NCBI GenBank assembly: GCA_029706075.1
Contig: JAINUG010000179.1
Location: 1,262,501-1,326,500 of the forward strand
DNA: 64,000 nucleotides
Source: Aldrovandia affinis
Lineage: Eukaryota > Chordata > Actinopteri > Notacanthiformes > Halosauridae
Reading direction: 5' to 3'
Both the position numbers and the translations under genes were made by a program. The notes below the pieces were generated by a model. It saw nothing but the letters and a program-made list of their open reading frames with translations. It made no database searches and was not told the origin of the DNA. This document shows, piece after piece, positions 25,435 through 38,184 of the stretch (the first letter of the stretch is position 1; every line of letters begins with the position of its first letter).

Positions 25435-26993
25435 ATCTAACCAACTCTCCGCTTTCCTCACAGAAAATAACCTGCTGGACCCCCACCAGTCCGGCTTCAG
25501 ACCTGGCCACTCAACAGAAACCACTCTCCTCTCGGTCAATGAGGCACTCCACACAGCACGAGCAGCCTCCCTCTCCTCCATTCTGATCCTGCTTGATCTC
25601 TCAGCTGCCTTTGACACTGTGGAGCACTCCATCCTCCTGTCCTCCCTGGCAGCAACAGGGATCTGCGGTACAGCCCTCGTCTGGATTGATTCCTACCTCT
25701 CCGGTCGCTCCTTCCAGGTCACCTGGGCTGGTAAAGTATCACCGCCTCGCTCCCTCCCCACCGGGGTTCCACAGCGCTCAGTCCTCGGTTCCCTTCTCTT
25801 CTCCCTGTACACCCGCTCCCTTGGCTCTGTAATCTCTGCCTATGGCTTATTTTACCATTGTTATGCTGATGACACAACTCTTTCTCTCCTTCTCCCCATC
25901 AGGCACTCAGGTCTCTACCCGCATCTCTGCCTGCCTGAGGGACATTCAGAGCTGGATGGACAGTCACCACCTAAAGCTCAACCCAGGTAAAACAGAACTA
26001 ATCTTCATTCCTGCCCTAAACTCTCCCCACCTTGATTTCTCCATTCCTCTAGGTGACACCTTGGTGACATCATCACCCTGCGCGAAGAATCTCGGTGTGG
26101 TGATGGACAACAGGCTGTACCTATCAATGAACATTGCAGCGGTAATCCGGGCGTGCAGATTCTTCCTGTATAACATCAGGAGAATCCGTCCCTTCCTTAC
26201 CACGTACTCTACCCAGCTCCTGGTCCAAGCAATGGTACTGTCCCGCTTCGACTACTGCAACTCGCTCCTGGCTGGCCTTCCCGCATCTGCCATCAGACCC
26301 CGGCAACTCATCCAGAATGCTGCAGCCCGTCTGGTCTACAACCTTCCTAGACACTCCCATGTCACTCCCCTGCTCACTACCCTCCACTGGCTGCCTGTTA
26401 TAGCTCGCATCAAATTCAAAACATTGGTCCTAGCATACCAGGCAGTCAAGGGATCAGCCCCAACATACCTCCTCAAGATCTTCAAACCCTACACACCTGC
26501 CAGACCACTCCGTTCTGCTACCTCAGGACGCCTAGCACCTCCCCCCCCTCCGCACCTGCGCTTCCCGGTCACGTCTCCTGTCGGTTCTGGCTCCACGATG
26601 GTGGAATGACCTTCCTGTGGAAGTCAGAACAGCTGAGACCCTGGCCAGCGACAACTGAAGACTCACCTCTTCAGGGTGCACCTCTCCCTGTAGTCCGGTT
26701 TTTGTTAACTTAGGGACGTAGCTGCTTAGTATTACACATGACTACTTGTTTATGTATTCTATTAGGCTTAGGCATTACTTTCCACACTGACTGCTTTATT
26801 GCTGCCTTTGAATTGTGGCTAGATTTACCTACAGGGTCCTAGTCTAACTATGTGGTTGCTCCTAGCACCTAGGAACTGTACTTCCTGCTAGGGTGGCTTT
26901 CAGCTAAACTGTTCTTGACCACGGTTAACACTTTGTTGTACGTCACTCTGGATAAGAGCGTCTGCCAAATGCCTGTAATGTAATGTAATGTAA
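25433..26993 (+). mobile_element. L2-type LINE, 5'-truncated, frameshifted
   Basis: The translation shows RT motifs in order: PHQSGFRPGHSTETTLLSV, LLDLSAAFDTVEHSILL (motif A aspartate), GVPQRSVLGSLLF (motif B, with changed residues against the usual GVPQGSVLGP), YADDTT (catalytic YADD), then NLGVVMDNRLYLS, DYCNSLLAGLPAS and LHWLPVIARIKFKTL. Frameshifts lie near 25860-25880 and at the C-run about 26529-26538. The 3' end is GGATAAGAGCGTCTGCCAAAT followed by repeated GTAAT. It is a dead copy in intron 2. Confidence 0.92.
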
Positions 26994-27717
26994 AGTGATA
27001 CTTTCATAAAAGGGTATTGAACATAATCTGGTCATTAGCCAGTGTCCTGGGGTATGACATACAACATACAAGTACAGGGCGAGGTCATTACATTATTGTT
27101 GTTCATGTTCAACTCAGTAGAAGACCGTTGCTTTACAATTTAAATTAATCTGTAGATGTATCACCCAATTCCTAAAAATACAGTTGATTTTACAATAAGC
27201 AGCCTAATTTCAGTGTTACACTTATGTTTTTTTTTTCCATGTTTTTAAAAAATCAAATATTTGATTTGGATCCAGCGTGTTTATGAAGGACAACTTGGCT
27301 CCCAATCAGCCCAGCTGGAAGGACAGTTCTCTCAACTGGTCTGGCTGCTTTCCGGAATGTCACACAACTGCACTCTCTCACCCTGTTCATGGACTGTGTG
27401 GCTGCTTTGTGACAAATCCTGGACCTCCCCTACAATGGAGCTCTGTTGTACACTGGCCACCCCACTGCAGAATGGGAACACAAGGGCTATTCGTCCAACA
27501 GTGCTTGCGGAACCACCAGCAATATGCAGGTAAGAAGGGGGAATCCACGTTGACATAAAAGGCACAAGACGAGATTCCGTGCCATGTCATTTTAGATAAG
27601 CGCATCGATTCGTACAGCAAAGAGTGCCGAGATTTGAGTGCGCAAAAGCCAATGTTGGTCAAACCTACTCAGTTGGCCAGCAGGAACCATTAGAACGTCA
27701 GAAAATAAAAATGTTTG

Positions 27718-28000
27718 GCCTCCCGCGTGGTCCGGTGGTTACAATGTTCGACACTGGCCACGGCGACCGGGGTTCGATTCCCCGTCGCGCCAGAGTCGGC
27801 TCTGGCTGGGAGTGCCACCGGGGGTGGCGACTGGCTGTCCGCGAGTGCCAGGGGAGACGATACTTCGCCTTCGTCACTACCGGTCACAGGGCTACGGCAG
27901 CAAATTCACATTACAAGGGGGGGGTTGACTTGAAAATAGTGGGTGTAATTGGCTACCAAAATGGGATAAAATCAGAAACAAATTCTTTAAAAAAAGAAAA
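27718..28000 (+). mobile_element. tRNA-Glu-like SINE, full-length
   Basis: The head CCGCGTGGTCCGGTGGTTAC and B-box GGGTTCGATTCCCC resemble tRNA-Glu. A conserved body (GTGCCACCGGGGGTGGCGAC, CGCCTTCGTCACTACCGGTC) and the tail TGGGATAAAATCAGAAACAA follow. The insertion is flanked by a 17-bp duplication with one mismatch at 27701-27717 and 28001-28017. Three further copies lie at 37789, 40965 and 48401. Confidence 0.92.
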
Positions 28001-28017
28001 GAAAATAAGAATGTTTG

Positions 28018-28065
28018 ATGATGAGAACAGGTCATTAAGCCCATCTAGGATTGTCAACCAGCAGC
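28018..28065 (-). mobile_element. CR1 3'-end fragment
   Basis: GATGATGAGAACAGGTCATT and GCCCATCTAGGA match the 3' end of the CR1 copy at 622-655. It is very short and old. Confidence 0.45.
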
Positions 28066-29362
28066 TAGGACCTTCCCTTCCATTCTCAACGGAGAGATAT
28101 GAAAGATTTAAAAAGTTGAAAAAGGGCAGACTCGTCATTCAGACAGTATTGGTGACTAGACAGAATAGCAGCTATGTCACTATGTATGGCCTACTGGATT
28201 CTTGAGCCTCTTCCTGCTCAGTTCAGACCCCACAAACTACAACTCAGATAAAGCAGACATCCCTTAAATCCATCTTATAAATTCCTCCACATGTATGTGA
28301 GCATGGAGAATTTGAGCGTAACCATACATTGCTAAAACAATACAAAATGTACTGAAATGTTTACCTTTCCCTGCTTTGGGGTACGAATACCTGCAGGACT
28401 TACTGCATGTATAAAAGTCTCACCAAACAATGTCAATGAAAGCAGCTGTTAGTATAAATAATTAAGCACTTTCACACTGCAAAAAAAGCAGGCATGAACC
28501 ACAATACTGACGCCTTTAGAATCCACAGCTCCAGTCTATACGGGGAGCCATTCAGTTCTGGGCACATAGATGGACATCTTCCAGTTTTCGATGACCCATA
28601 TTTGCCAGAAAAGAGAATTACGATACATCACTGGGGTTATTTTTGGTCACCATTTCAGCAGCTGTACAGCAAGACTGATAAATGCACACATACGCACTGG
28701 GTGCACTGCAATATTCTCTATGATTCATGTCACTGTTGATCTCTTTCAGCACTAAATCTCCATAATATCTTTTGGGCAGACACCAAACGAATGTTCACCC
28801 TCCTAGTTCCAAGGATAAGTTTCTCGTGATTAAAAATAAAATAAAAACAACGTTTGCAATGCATTTAAAATGGGGAGAGGGGGAAAAGGATACATGTCTT
28901 TCCCCATTAACACATTCCAATAGGGTTAATCATTATTTATCATTCCCTTTCCTGAAGTGTTGTCTGTGGACTTCGGGATGACCCAGTCCCTTGAGGAGTG
29001 CACCGCGGCTCCGCTGGAATGTGGCTCTCGGCCCTTATCGCCGCGCGTTCCTGAGAGGGCTGCTCATGTTCCACAGAGGGCTGGCGTTTCCAGCCAAATC
29101 CGCGTGCAAATCCTCCCTTCCTCGGTGAGCTGTGTACTTTGGACCGGCTATCAAGCATTATCAAGCGTTTCAACTGGCTTCATTGCCATGCAAAACTCAG
29201 TGGGGGCATCCCACAGCCTTGCTAACTGTAGGACTTTAAGCCGATGTATCAACCATATTAGACCTACAGTGTAACAATATTCAAGCCTAAAAATATTTTC
29301 TTAAAATGATCATATTCAACATTCAGCATTCAATTGTTTATTTTATTATCTCATTTTTATTA

Positions 29363-29756
29363 TGGGTGGCTCATACAGTTAAGACACTGTTCTCGTGTGT
29401 GGATGAGCCTCAAGGTCCGGTATCGAATCCAGACCGTTCCAGTGCCGAATGTGGCCAGCAGCCCAGCAGGGTGACGCATAATTGACGGTAGTGTTGCCCA
29501 GGGAAGGAGGGATTCAGTCGGCCGGGTTGTCCGTGTGTCGTTGCACACCAGCGACCCCTGCTGGTCAACTGGGCGTCCATGGTCTGCCGTTTAAAGCTGC
29601 ACATAAAGTGTCTTCCTCCGACTCGTTTCTGTGCAAGCTTAGCTTGCAAACTGCGGTGTGAAAAGAAAGCAGCAGCTGACATCACGCGTTTTGGAGGAGA
29701 GCGCGTGCTTGTCTACGCTCTCCAGAATTGACAGCAGGGGTTGCAGTGAGCACACC
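29363..29756 (+). mobile_element. tRNA-derived SINE, long type
   Basis: A tRNA-like head (GGGTGGCTCATACAGTTAAG, then TATCGAATCC as B-box) is followed by a body with GCGACCCCTGCTGGTCAACT and GCAGCTGACATCACGCGTTT. A shorter copy of the same family lies at 33445-33735. Confidence 0.7.
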
Positions 29757-30289
29757 AGTAGTGTGCCTTAAATCCTACCCCCCAACTTTTAAATGACAGT
29801 TCCAAACTGCTCTTAATCGACCGCTCTTAAACCCCCCGTCAACAATTAGTTTGCGTATGTACTTTGTACAATGAAATTTCAAAGTGAATTTCTAATCCAG
29901 TGAGTGTTCCTGCTGAGAGCCGGGTTTCCACACACGTGTCCACTGTCCAAACTCACCTGGCCCTTACCTGTGTGGAGGTGTCGTGGCTTTGGAGTCACCT
30001 GGGGTCAGAGGGCGAACGCCGCAAGACTGGCAGGGGACCGAGCCCTGACGCCCTGGCTGTTTACAGCTTTAGCAGGGAATGCTGAGTAAGGCCAGAAGAC
30101 TTCCTTTTGGCACCCGTGCCCAACGCGCAGGGCCTGTGTACCTGGATTATGGGGCTTTGCCAAAAGAATGTTTGAAAAGATTCAACAAGTGGCCCTCGGC
30201 ATGTGAGCGAGTTTGTCAGGCCGTCCCTCGTTAGCCCTCGCTGAGTGGGCTCTTACAGGAAACCCCTTCTTTGGGTGGGGGTTTGGCGA

Positions 30290-30440
30290 GGGCACTGCAG
30301 GAACTGGGCACGCTGCCTCCATAGCCTTGGGTGAGGCACTTAACCTGAGATGCTTCAGTAAACATCCAGCTGTGCAAACGGATAATATGTAGATATTTCA
30401 GCTATGCGAGTCACCCTGAATAAGGGCCTTTGCCGAACAA
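30290..30440 (+). mobile_element. Degenerate SINE fragment with L2-type tail
   Basis: GTGAGGCACTTAACCTGAGA, ATCCAGCTGTGCAAACGGAT and CACCCTGAATAAGGGC are diverged versions of the core and tail of the SINE at 22206-22433. Confidence 0.5.
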
Positions 30441-30784
30441 ATATGACTTTGACTTCTTCTTAAACTCGGCACCCGAAAGACCCCGACATCCCCCTCTGCG
30501 CCCAGCCACATTGTGTGCTGTGGCTTCGCTGTATGCAGATGCTTTCGTTGGCATGCACCCGGAGCTAAAGAGCAGCAGAGCATATTCCTGCTTCGGCTGA
30601 GAAAGACTTGCTCGCAACTAGCTGTGGGGCCTAGGCCTAATTCCGAACGTCGGAAAGGAAGTCTTAAATAGGAAAAACAACACAGGGTTAGTTCTTAAAC
30701 GGCCGTGAATTAAACTGGTGGTGATGCATTTATTTTTAATTACAAATATTTCAAAATAATGATCTGAGAATTATTTGAGAATGC

Positions 30785-30787
30785 ATC

Positions 30788-30867
<80 letters not shown>

Positions 30868-30878
30868 ACTCTCTCTCA

Positions 30879-30939
<61 letters not shown>

Positions 30940-31021
30940 CAAGAAACAAATCAGGCGCTCTCAGAGAGGTAGAAGAAACGGAGGAAATGGAAAGGTACAC
31001 ACACACACACACACACACACG

Positions 31022-31059
<38 letters not shown>
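30785..31059. repeat. CT then CA compound microsatellites
   Basis: A CT run at 30785-30862 leads into CA at 30878-30938. A second CA run, with GCAC interruptions, lies at 30997-31059. Confidence 0.95.
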
Positions 31060-31063
<4 letters not shown>

Positions 31064-32811
31064 CCCACTAAATTCCATGACGCTACAACTGCAACTACAA
31101 ACTGGTCTACAGCGCAAGGCCAAATTGCCCATGACCTAGCACCGTAACCCTAAGTGCTGAATAAAGAAAGGCGTTCAGTGAGAAATGGAAGTGCGGTCTG
31201 GGTTCTGTTTTCCAGAAAGTATTTTTAGTGTTCATACTGTATTCCAGGATCCCTGATAGCTGACATTTTCATGACTTTCCCCGAAAACTGCCTGACTTCT
31301 GGGAATTTTGCAGCATGCGCACAGCGCAAGTTATTACAAAGACCGAAACGATGCTATAAATGTCAATAGAGAAAACAAGCGGTGCTGTGTATTCCTTTTC
31401 AATGGACACTCACCAAACCTAAGCCGATTGTAAAAAAAACAAAAAAACATTTGTCCTTACTTTGAACTACTTTGTGGTGTTCTTGAAGAAGTAACCCAAC
31501 TCATAATAAACAGTTGTGTTTTGCTATGGAGTATAGAGACAATGAAAGACGATGCTGAATTTGATGGTGGCCCACAAAAGGTCCGACAGCGCTGACACAC
31601 ATTGCATAAAAGAACATGAACCCAGAGATTTACATATCCTGACATGCAAACGGAGAGGGGGAAAAAAAAAAAAGAAGGAAAATAATGGGAATTTGTCATT
31701 GCATCTCCACCGTCCAGATTTTATCTTCAAAATCCATGCAGGTTGCCAAACCCACAGTACTGAACTAAAGACTCTGCTAAGTTTGATTTTCATTACTGTG
31801 TACCACATGATTAAAAAAACTTGGCTAGACCCATCTTAAATTGCTAACGTGCTAAAAAAAAAGCTGGACAGGATCTTTAAAATGCCATAGAGAATCTCAA
31901 AATGAGGGCACAGGGAACACGCTAATGACATGACTGTTTACTGCCCTGTGGTCCTATTACAAGCATTGAATTAGTTATGCGTGAAGGTTAGCGCTCTTTG
32001 AAAGCTCCAGAGTTTAGGCCAGCACAGTATTGTTAGCGTTAGCAGCGATTCTCTGCATCGTGAAACCATCACATCTGCATCGAATTTATCTGGTAAAATA
32101 CGAAACTATGGAGTTTGACGGAAAGGTTTTTGATCCGGCGTTTTAAAAATGAACAAGACCGCACCGAAAATAAATCGCGCTGCTTCTGTAAACCTCTGTG
32201 TAAACGGGATTATATCTGGTCGAAATGATCTAAAATGCAAACGGTAATACACTATAATCGGATTTGGTGTTTTTGTTTGAAGTGGGCCGGGGAGCTGATT
32301 ACAGAAAGCATTACGCTCGTGATTTTAAAGACCGGTCTAGGCTTACTCAATGCTGACCAGCGACTCGCACTCTACACCATGTCACCTTAACTACATCCAT
32401 ACCTTTGCAATCAACCGTAATGTAAACCATGCTAGGCGCTTAAACTGAACTGCAGCGTACACGAAACGGTTGTTAAATGGTCTCTACCCTGTGGGGGGAG
32501 AGCGAAACAGTTTGAGAAACGGGCCAAGAATAACTGACTCGTTGCAAATGGTGCAAAAAAAAAAAAAAATAGGATAATTAAATGTTGCATGAATGCCTCA
32601 TTTACTAATAGGCACACACAATGCAATGTGCGTTAAAAATAGAAAAAGGAGTGCTGATCGGAAACCATCTTATTTGTCATTCCATCCTTTAAACGGGGTG
32701 TAAAGGTCTTTCTTAAATGAACGTTGGAAGGAAAAAATGTGTGCAAATATTCTACAGGGAATCCAGTTTTTTTTTTTACTGCACAATGTAGGTGCAAAGC
32801 ACAAACATTAC

Positions 32812-33135
32812 TTACATTTACATTGACATTTTAAGCATTTAGCAGACGCTCTTATCCAGAGCGATTTACAAGATGTGCATTAATACATGGTTGGAACAAT
32901 CATAGATCGCGCAAGAGATCAGTGCAGTAATACAGCGATAGACATCATTGCAGGCAGCTGCGTACCATACCTGTAACACTGGGAAGGAGAAGGTTAGTAA
33001 AAAAAAAAATATATATATAGTTATTATTGTTTTATTAAATGAGGAGTAAGCAGGGATACATAGTGTTGAGCAAGTAGGCAGCGGTGATGACAATTGGCTA
33101 GACGTACAGAATTCAGTGGTAGTGGAGTCTGAAAA
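32812..33135 (-). mobile_element. L2 LINE 3' end
   Basis: This is the same family as the copy at 880-1402: TTAGCAGACGCTCTTATCCA, AAGATGTGCATTAATACA, ATACCTGTAACACTGGGAA and GTGGTAGTGGAGTCTGAA occur in the same order. No coding part is retained. Confidence 0.8.
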
Positions 33136-33444
33136 CAGGGGGCTAGATCTTTCCTGGCTGGCTGTGGGCTGCTGTGGTTTTGAGCGATAAGTGTAACTTT
33201 CTCAAAGCAGTATTGCAGACTGCATTACGGAAACCTAAAATCTGTCAATAAAAGAACCTGCCTATTTGTGTCCCATCTCGTCGAGGCCTCGATCTTCAAT
33301 CTGATCGCAATGTGCTTTGGCCTTTGAGTAAAAACATCCTAGCATCTTTTTTGTATTTTCCATTCATTTTCACCACCGAATCAGCACAAGGTTACGCTAG
33401 AAGCCCAAAACTGCCATCTTAAACGTGCCGCTCGCGCTGCTGCT

Positions 33445-33735
33445 GGGTGGCTCCTTCGGTTATGGCACTGTTCTAGTGTGTGGATGAGCCCCGTATGTCT
33501 GGTGTTGAATCCAGACCGTGCCAGTGCCAACTGTGGCCGGCGTCTTTCCTCCGTCTCCTGTCTGAGCAAGCTTAACTTGTGAACTACAGTCTGAAAAGAA
33601 GCGGCAGCTGACATCACGTGTTTCGGAGGAGAGTGCGCGCTTGTCTGCACTCTCCCGAATTGACAGTGGTGGTTGCAGTGAGCGAGGCTTAAGAATATGA
33701 TTGGGCATTCCACGTTGGAGAGAGAAAAATGATTT
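33445..33735 (+). mobile_element. tRNA-derived SINE, long type, with internal deletion
   Basis: It matches the copy at 29363 at both ends (GGGTGGCTCC head, GCAGCTGACATCACGTGTTT) but lacks the central block of roughly 140 bp. It ends with GATTGGGCATTCCACGTTGG and an A/T-rich run. Confidence 0.65.
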
Positions 33736-34217
33736 TTTTTTTTTTTAAGTTCAGTTCAGTTATGTCACTTAAATGCAGCACTTCAGGCCTTATTTTTATT
33801 TTTATTTGACCAGGAATAACCCCATTGAGACTGACAATCTCTTTTTCAAGGGGGTCCTGCCCAAGATAGGCAGCAGCATTAAACCTCATGTGCAACATGA
33901 GACGAACGATAACATACATCAGCTGTGTCATAAATGAAGTGCTGGTTTTGTTTTAGTTTGAATTTCAGGTTGCGGCAGGTGTAATACGGCTGGGCATTAA
34001 AAAAACAAAAAAATAACCAAAAAGAATGTGTCACCCAATGTTTGCAATGGAGTTAATGCACTGCAGTTAGAATGAAAAGATCCAACATTACATTCCCAAT
34101 ATGTATTCAGCAATTGATCTGAAACCAGATCTCAAGGATCTTCAGATGTCCTTCTAGGTTATAATGTCACGAGTCGGCAATTACATCTCATCTGAGCTTG
34201 CTAGTACCTGTCAGCAT

Positions 34218-34363
34218 TACTGAGGCTCACAGCACAGTGTAGTGGTTATAGAACTGGACATGTAACCAGAATGCTACAGGTTGAAATGTGGGATGATGTA
34301 AGGTACTTAACCTGAATAGATTCAGTGAGATCTTGCTGTACATGTGGACAGTATGTAAATGAA
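34218..34363 (+). mobile_element. Degenerate tRNA-derived SINE
   Basis: ACAGTGTAGTGGTTATAGAA, ACTGGACATGTAACCAGAA, GGTACTTAACCTGAATAGAT and TGGACAGTATGTAAATG are in the order of the SINE family at 22206, on the plus strand, without the final tail. Confidence 0.6.
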
Positions 34364-35104
34364 ATGGATTCAGTAATAGATTCAGGTCTCTCCAAAGGAG
34401 TTTGGACAGAAGTCATAAAGACTGGTTCCCATTTGCTCATCCAGCTGCCCTGCCAATGATCAGAAAACGGCAAGCCCTGGTCACAAACAAAAATGTACAC
34501 ACTTAAAGCGAGCAGAGCTGAAACTTCATGTCTGGCACCAGCATTAGCACCTGTAGGCAAGCTAGCGCACGGCCTCAGTGTTTCTTTACAGCGCCAGTGT
34601 AGAAGTACAGAACAGGGGCAGGTTTGGATCCAACCCATTTTGTGCTTAAATTTCAGCAATGCACTTAAGTGCATATTGTGCCTTTTTCTGATTCTTAACA
34701 ATGTATCCTTCATTCGTTTCCAAGACCAGCGAACTCATGACGAGCCGTAGGAACCGACGAACCGGCGATTAACTCCTTGCTCGAACTTAAGAACTCGAAA
34801 CGCCGTAGCGGTCAGACTGAATGCCCCTCTTTGTGCGTTGGTAGAGATATTAGGAGAGCGCTCGGACGAGGGCCGTGTCCGGGGTGGAACGCTCGGCTCC
34901 TTTTTCTCATGGCCTGTGCCAGTACATCCTGCTGGGAATACTCAGATTGATTACAGCTGTGCTCCGCCCACGCCGCGCAGCTTCCATATCCCAGGGACCT
35001 GTGCCAGGACTGCCGCGGCACGAGGGTGGGGTGGGGCGACTGGGGGAAGAGGGCTGATGCGTTTCCAACAGCATGAGAGCAGGCCCCTTTTTTTCTCCAC
35101 ACAA

Positions 35105-35256
35105 TATATATATATATATGCCATTTAGCAGACGCTTTTATACAAAGCGACTAGTGAATGCATAGATTTCTCAGTATATGTGGCCCAATGGGAATCGAAC
35201 CCACAACCTAAGCATTGTCAGCGCCATCCTCTACCTACTGAGCCACATAGAACCAC
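35105..35256 (-). mobile_element. tRNA-derived SINE, short type
   Basis: This is the reverse complement of the family at 23302. It shows GCCATTTAGCAGACGC (tail), GGGAATCGAACCCAC (B-box) and CTACCTACTGAGCCACA (A-box). It is adjacent to an AT run at 35104-35119. Confidence 0.8.
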
Positions 35257-35670
35257 TATGTGCCCACTGCTGCCCTTCAAGTATAGCAGCTACATTTGTT
35301 GTGTGTGCATAACAGGTTAACATGGAAAATGAGCCTCGGTCGTGCTAACCGAAATACAGAGATTGATCTGACTGGGGTTTGCCCTGATCTGCTCCATGGA
35401 CCCCTGAGGTGCATCTGTGGTGTTTTTTGTGTGTACTTTGAGCCGACAGTTCCAATATACTGGAGTTACACTTTTGTGTTCTAAATGCATAACATGGCTC
35501 CATATTGCCTTTTAGGTAGCTACATCCTACATGTTATAAATTATGTATTGTACTTATTTTCTACTTGTATTCTTCACTGTAACTTTGAATGCTCTATAAC
35601 TTGCCCTGGATAAGATCTGTAATGTCTGTAAAATATATAAATAAATACAATACAACAAAAAAATTACTAC

Positions 35671-35898
35671 ATTTTTACATTTACATTTTAGGCATTTAGC
35701 AGACGCTCTTATCCAGAGCGAGTTACACAGTTTACATTGCTTTACATACAATCCATTTATACAGCTGGATATTTTACTGAAGAAATTCAGGTTAAGTACC
35801 TTGCTCAAGGGTACAACGGTAGTGTGCCACCTGGGAATTGAACCAGCAACCTCTGAGTTACAAGCCCAATTCCCTAACCATTACACTACACTGCCGCC
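35671..35898 (-). mobile_element. tRNA-derived SINE with L2-type tail
   Basis: On the plus strand it reads TTAGCAGACGCTCTTATCCA, CAGGTTAAGTACCTTGCTCA, GGGAATTGAACCAGCAACCT and CCTAACCATTACACTACACT. This is the same family as 22206-22433 and is better preserved. Confidence 0.85.
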
Positions 35899-36374
35899 TA
35901 CTCAATCTAATGCAGGTTTATTGAACCTGCGGGCTTCTGCACAAGACCTGTTCCCTTAAGCATTGTGCCACCCTGCAGCCCTATATTGAGGTTTGTTATA
36001 CTGTACAACACACAGAACTGAACACACAAACATATACACACAATTCCTTATCTAATCTGAGCCACACCTGGACAGAATAAGTGGGTGATAGACGACATTT
36101 CGGGTGCAAGGCGAAGAGGGAAAAAGGAAAACAAATCAAGTGCACTTAATGAGATAAGAGAAATGGAGACAAAGGGAAAGTACACGTACACACCCACACA
36201 CACACACCCACACCCTTATATGAACGTTCAGGCATTCACATCCACGTTCAGAAACACACGCACATTCAGATACGCATACGTACAAATACAGACACACCAC
36301 ACTGAACTCTGTACCACTGAACTCTGTCCATCTAGCTAATTTGTTGTCACCCCTGTTTAGTTGTTCTACACCAT

Positions 36375-36603
36375 ACAACACTATAATCCAAAATTAAAAT
36401 AAGTTTAAAAAAATACGCTAACCTTTTCCTTCCCAGTGTTACAGGTATGGTACGCAGATGCCTGCAATGATGTCGATTGTATTGTATTACTGCACTGATC
36501 TTGTGCGCTATCTATGATTGTTCCTACCATGTATTAATGAACATCTTGTAAGTCGCTCTGGATAAGAGCGTCTGCTAAATGCTTAAAATGTAAATGTAAA
36601 TGT
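36375..36603 (+). mobile_element. L2 LINE 3' end
   Basis: TTCCCAGTGTTACAGGTATG, TTGTAAGTCGCTCTGGATAA and GAGCGTCTGCTAAATGCTTA are followed by AAATGT repeats. It is the plus-strand counterpart of 880-1402 and 32812-33135. Confidence 0.8.
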
Positions 36604-37647
36604 ACCACACCGGAATGTGTCGGAGATATCAGCAACTTCAAATGGCAACTCCAACCCCATCGAGCTCCACTGAGTGTGAGCTCCCCGCAGCTGATAACTC
36701 ACATAGGAGAGGCCTGCCTTTCAGGGCCAGGGGACGTGAGCCTCACGAGATGCCCCACGGGCTTCCCCGCGGGATGCCCATCTTCACATTCCCTCCAATG
36801 AGGCGCAGGGCCATCCCGTGTCACAAACTCACCGTCCCGAATTCCGCAGACTGTGCTTTCAGCGAAGTACGGATAACGACAACAATGACCTCATCGTGGA
36901 CAGGAGGCCCCACACAAACGGGCCCTTGTTTGGAAAGGACATTGTGTCAGGGGACTGACCGTGGAAAAATGGAAAAAAGACCCTCCCCTTTCGCCAATTA
37001 AACAGATTTGCGCTCCGGCGGATGGAAGCAGAGTTAGATAATGCTATCATTATGGAATCCTCCCACTCGCCTAGCACTGCTGTGCACTTTACAAGATTTC
37101 TCTCTTGGGGGAAAACCAAAAAGCTTTGAGAGGGACCCTAAAACCACTGACATCAACCCTTTCTGGAATATAAAGGAATGGCTTTGCTGGGTCAATGGAC
37201 TCGTCTGTCCTTCAGACAGAGAAAAACGACTCGCATGAACTCTAAATGCGTCAAACGGGTAATTGAACGTTCAAGCAAGGCTTGAACGTATGCAAAAGAG
37301 CCCGTTTGCATACCGAGTAGGGTAAAAGATTGCAGTTATTCGAAGGAAACAGTAGAGATTTTGTGTGGGTTGAGGGTAGTTTCGCCATTGAAACTTTTTC
37401 AGAGGAATTCAGAGGGTGGGTGAGGGTACGGCGCATTCATTCTACCGTGCCTCATTCATCTGAAGGCAACCATCAGGGAGCACATTTAAAAGACATTGAG
37501 ATTTGAGGCCTGGGCCTTTATTCCCCAGTCTCTAAAACAGTCTTTCTACAAAACACCTGCTGTAGCATGGGACGGGTAGGACGTAGCAAGCTTATGACTT
37601 TTTTTTTTAACACCCCTAAACACCTTTAAAAAAAAAATTTTTTTTTA

Positions 37648-37765
37648 CCTCTGGCAGTTTACTGCTTACCTTTGTACTATTTCAGGTGATTCACTGGACT
37701 TGAACTGCTTAAATTTCAGTAAAAACTAGAAAATGCGGGTGTTCTAAAACTTTTGACCAGTAGTG
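37648..37765. mobile_element. Tc1-type MITE half
   Basis: CCTCTGGCAGTTTACTGCTT ... GGTGTTCTAAAACTTTTGAC CAGTAGTG equals the right half of the element at 60751-60964. The left half is lost or diverged. Confidence 0.65.
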
Positions 37766-37788
37766 TATAAAGGAAGGGTTTTTACTAA

Positions 37789-38184
37789 ATGTTTTTATTT
37801 ATTTATTTTTTTTAAATTTTGTTTCTGATTTTATCCCATTTTCTCCCAATTTGGTAGCCAATTAGACCCGCTATTTTTACGTCAATCCCCCCCCTAGTAA
37901 TGTTCGCTGCCGTAGTCCTGCGACCGGTAGTGACGAAGGCGAAGTGACGCCTCTTCCGAGACGTCACTCGCCAAGCCGTCGACCGAACCCCAGTACTTAC
38001 AGGGCCACTCTTATACGCAGCGAACGTCACGCCGGCTTCCCTCCCCTCCCTGGGGCGGACAGCCAATCGCCGCCCCCTGGTGGCACTCCCGGCCAAAGCC
38101 GACACTTGGCGAGACGGGGAATTGAACCCCGGTCTCCGTGGCCAGCGTCGGACGTTGTAACCACTGGACCACGCGGGAGGCCCT
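37789..38184 (-). mobile_element. tRNA-Glu-like SINE
   Basis: It reads on the minus strand with head CCCGCGTGGTCCAGTGGTTA and the same body and tail as 27718-28000. The flanks carry a 12-bp duplication, GGTTTTTACTAA, at 37777-37788 and 38185-38196. The copy includes an extra internal stretch. Confidence 0.9.

Noticed and set aside
27718-27795. Functional tRNA gene
   Set aside because: It is tRNA-like with good A and B boxes but is fused to a conserved SINE body, has target duplications and recurs at other sites. The same applies to 23302, 35105, 37789, 40965 and 58906.
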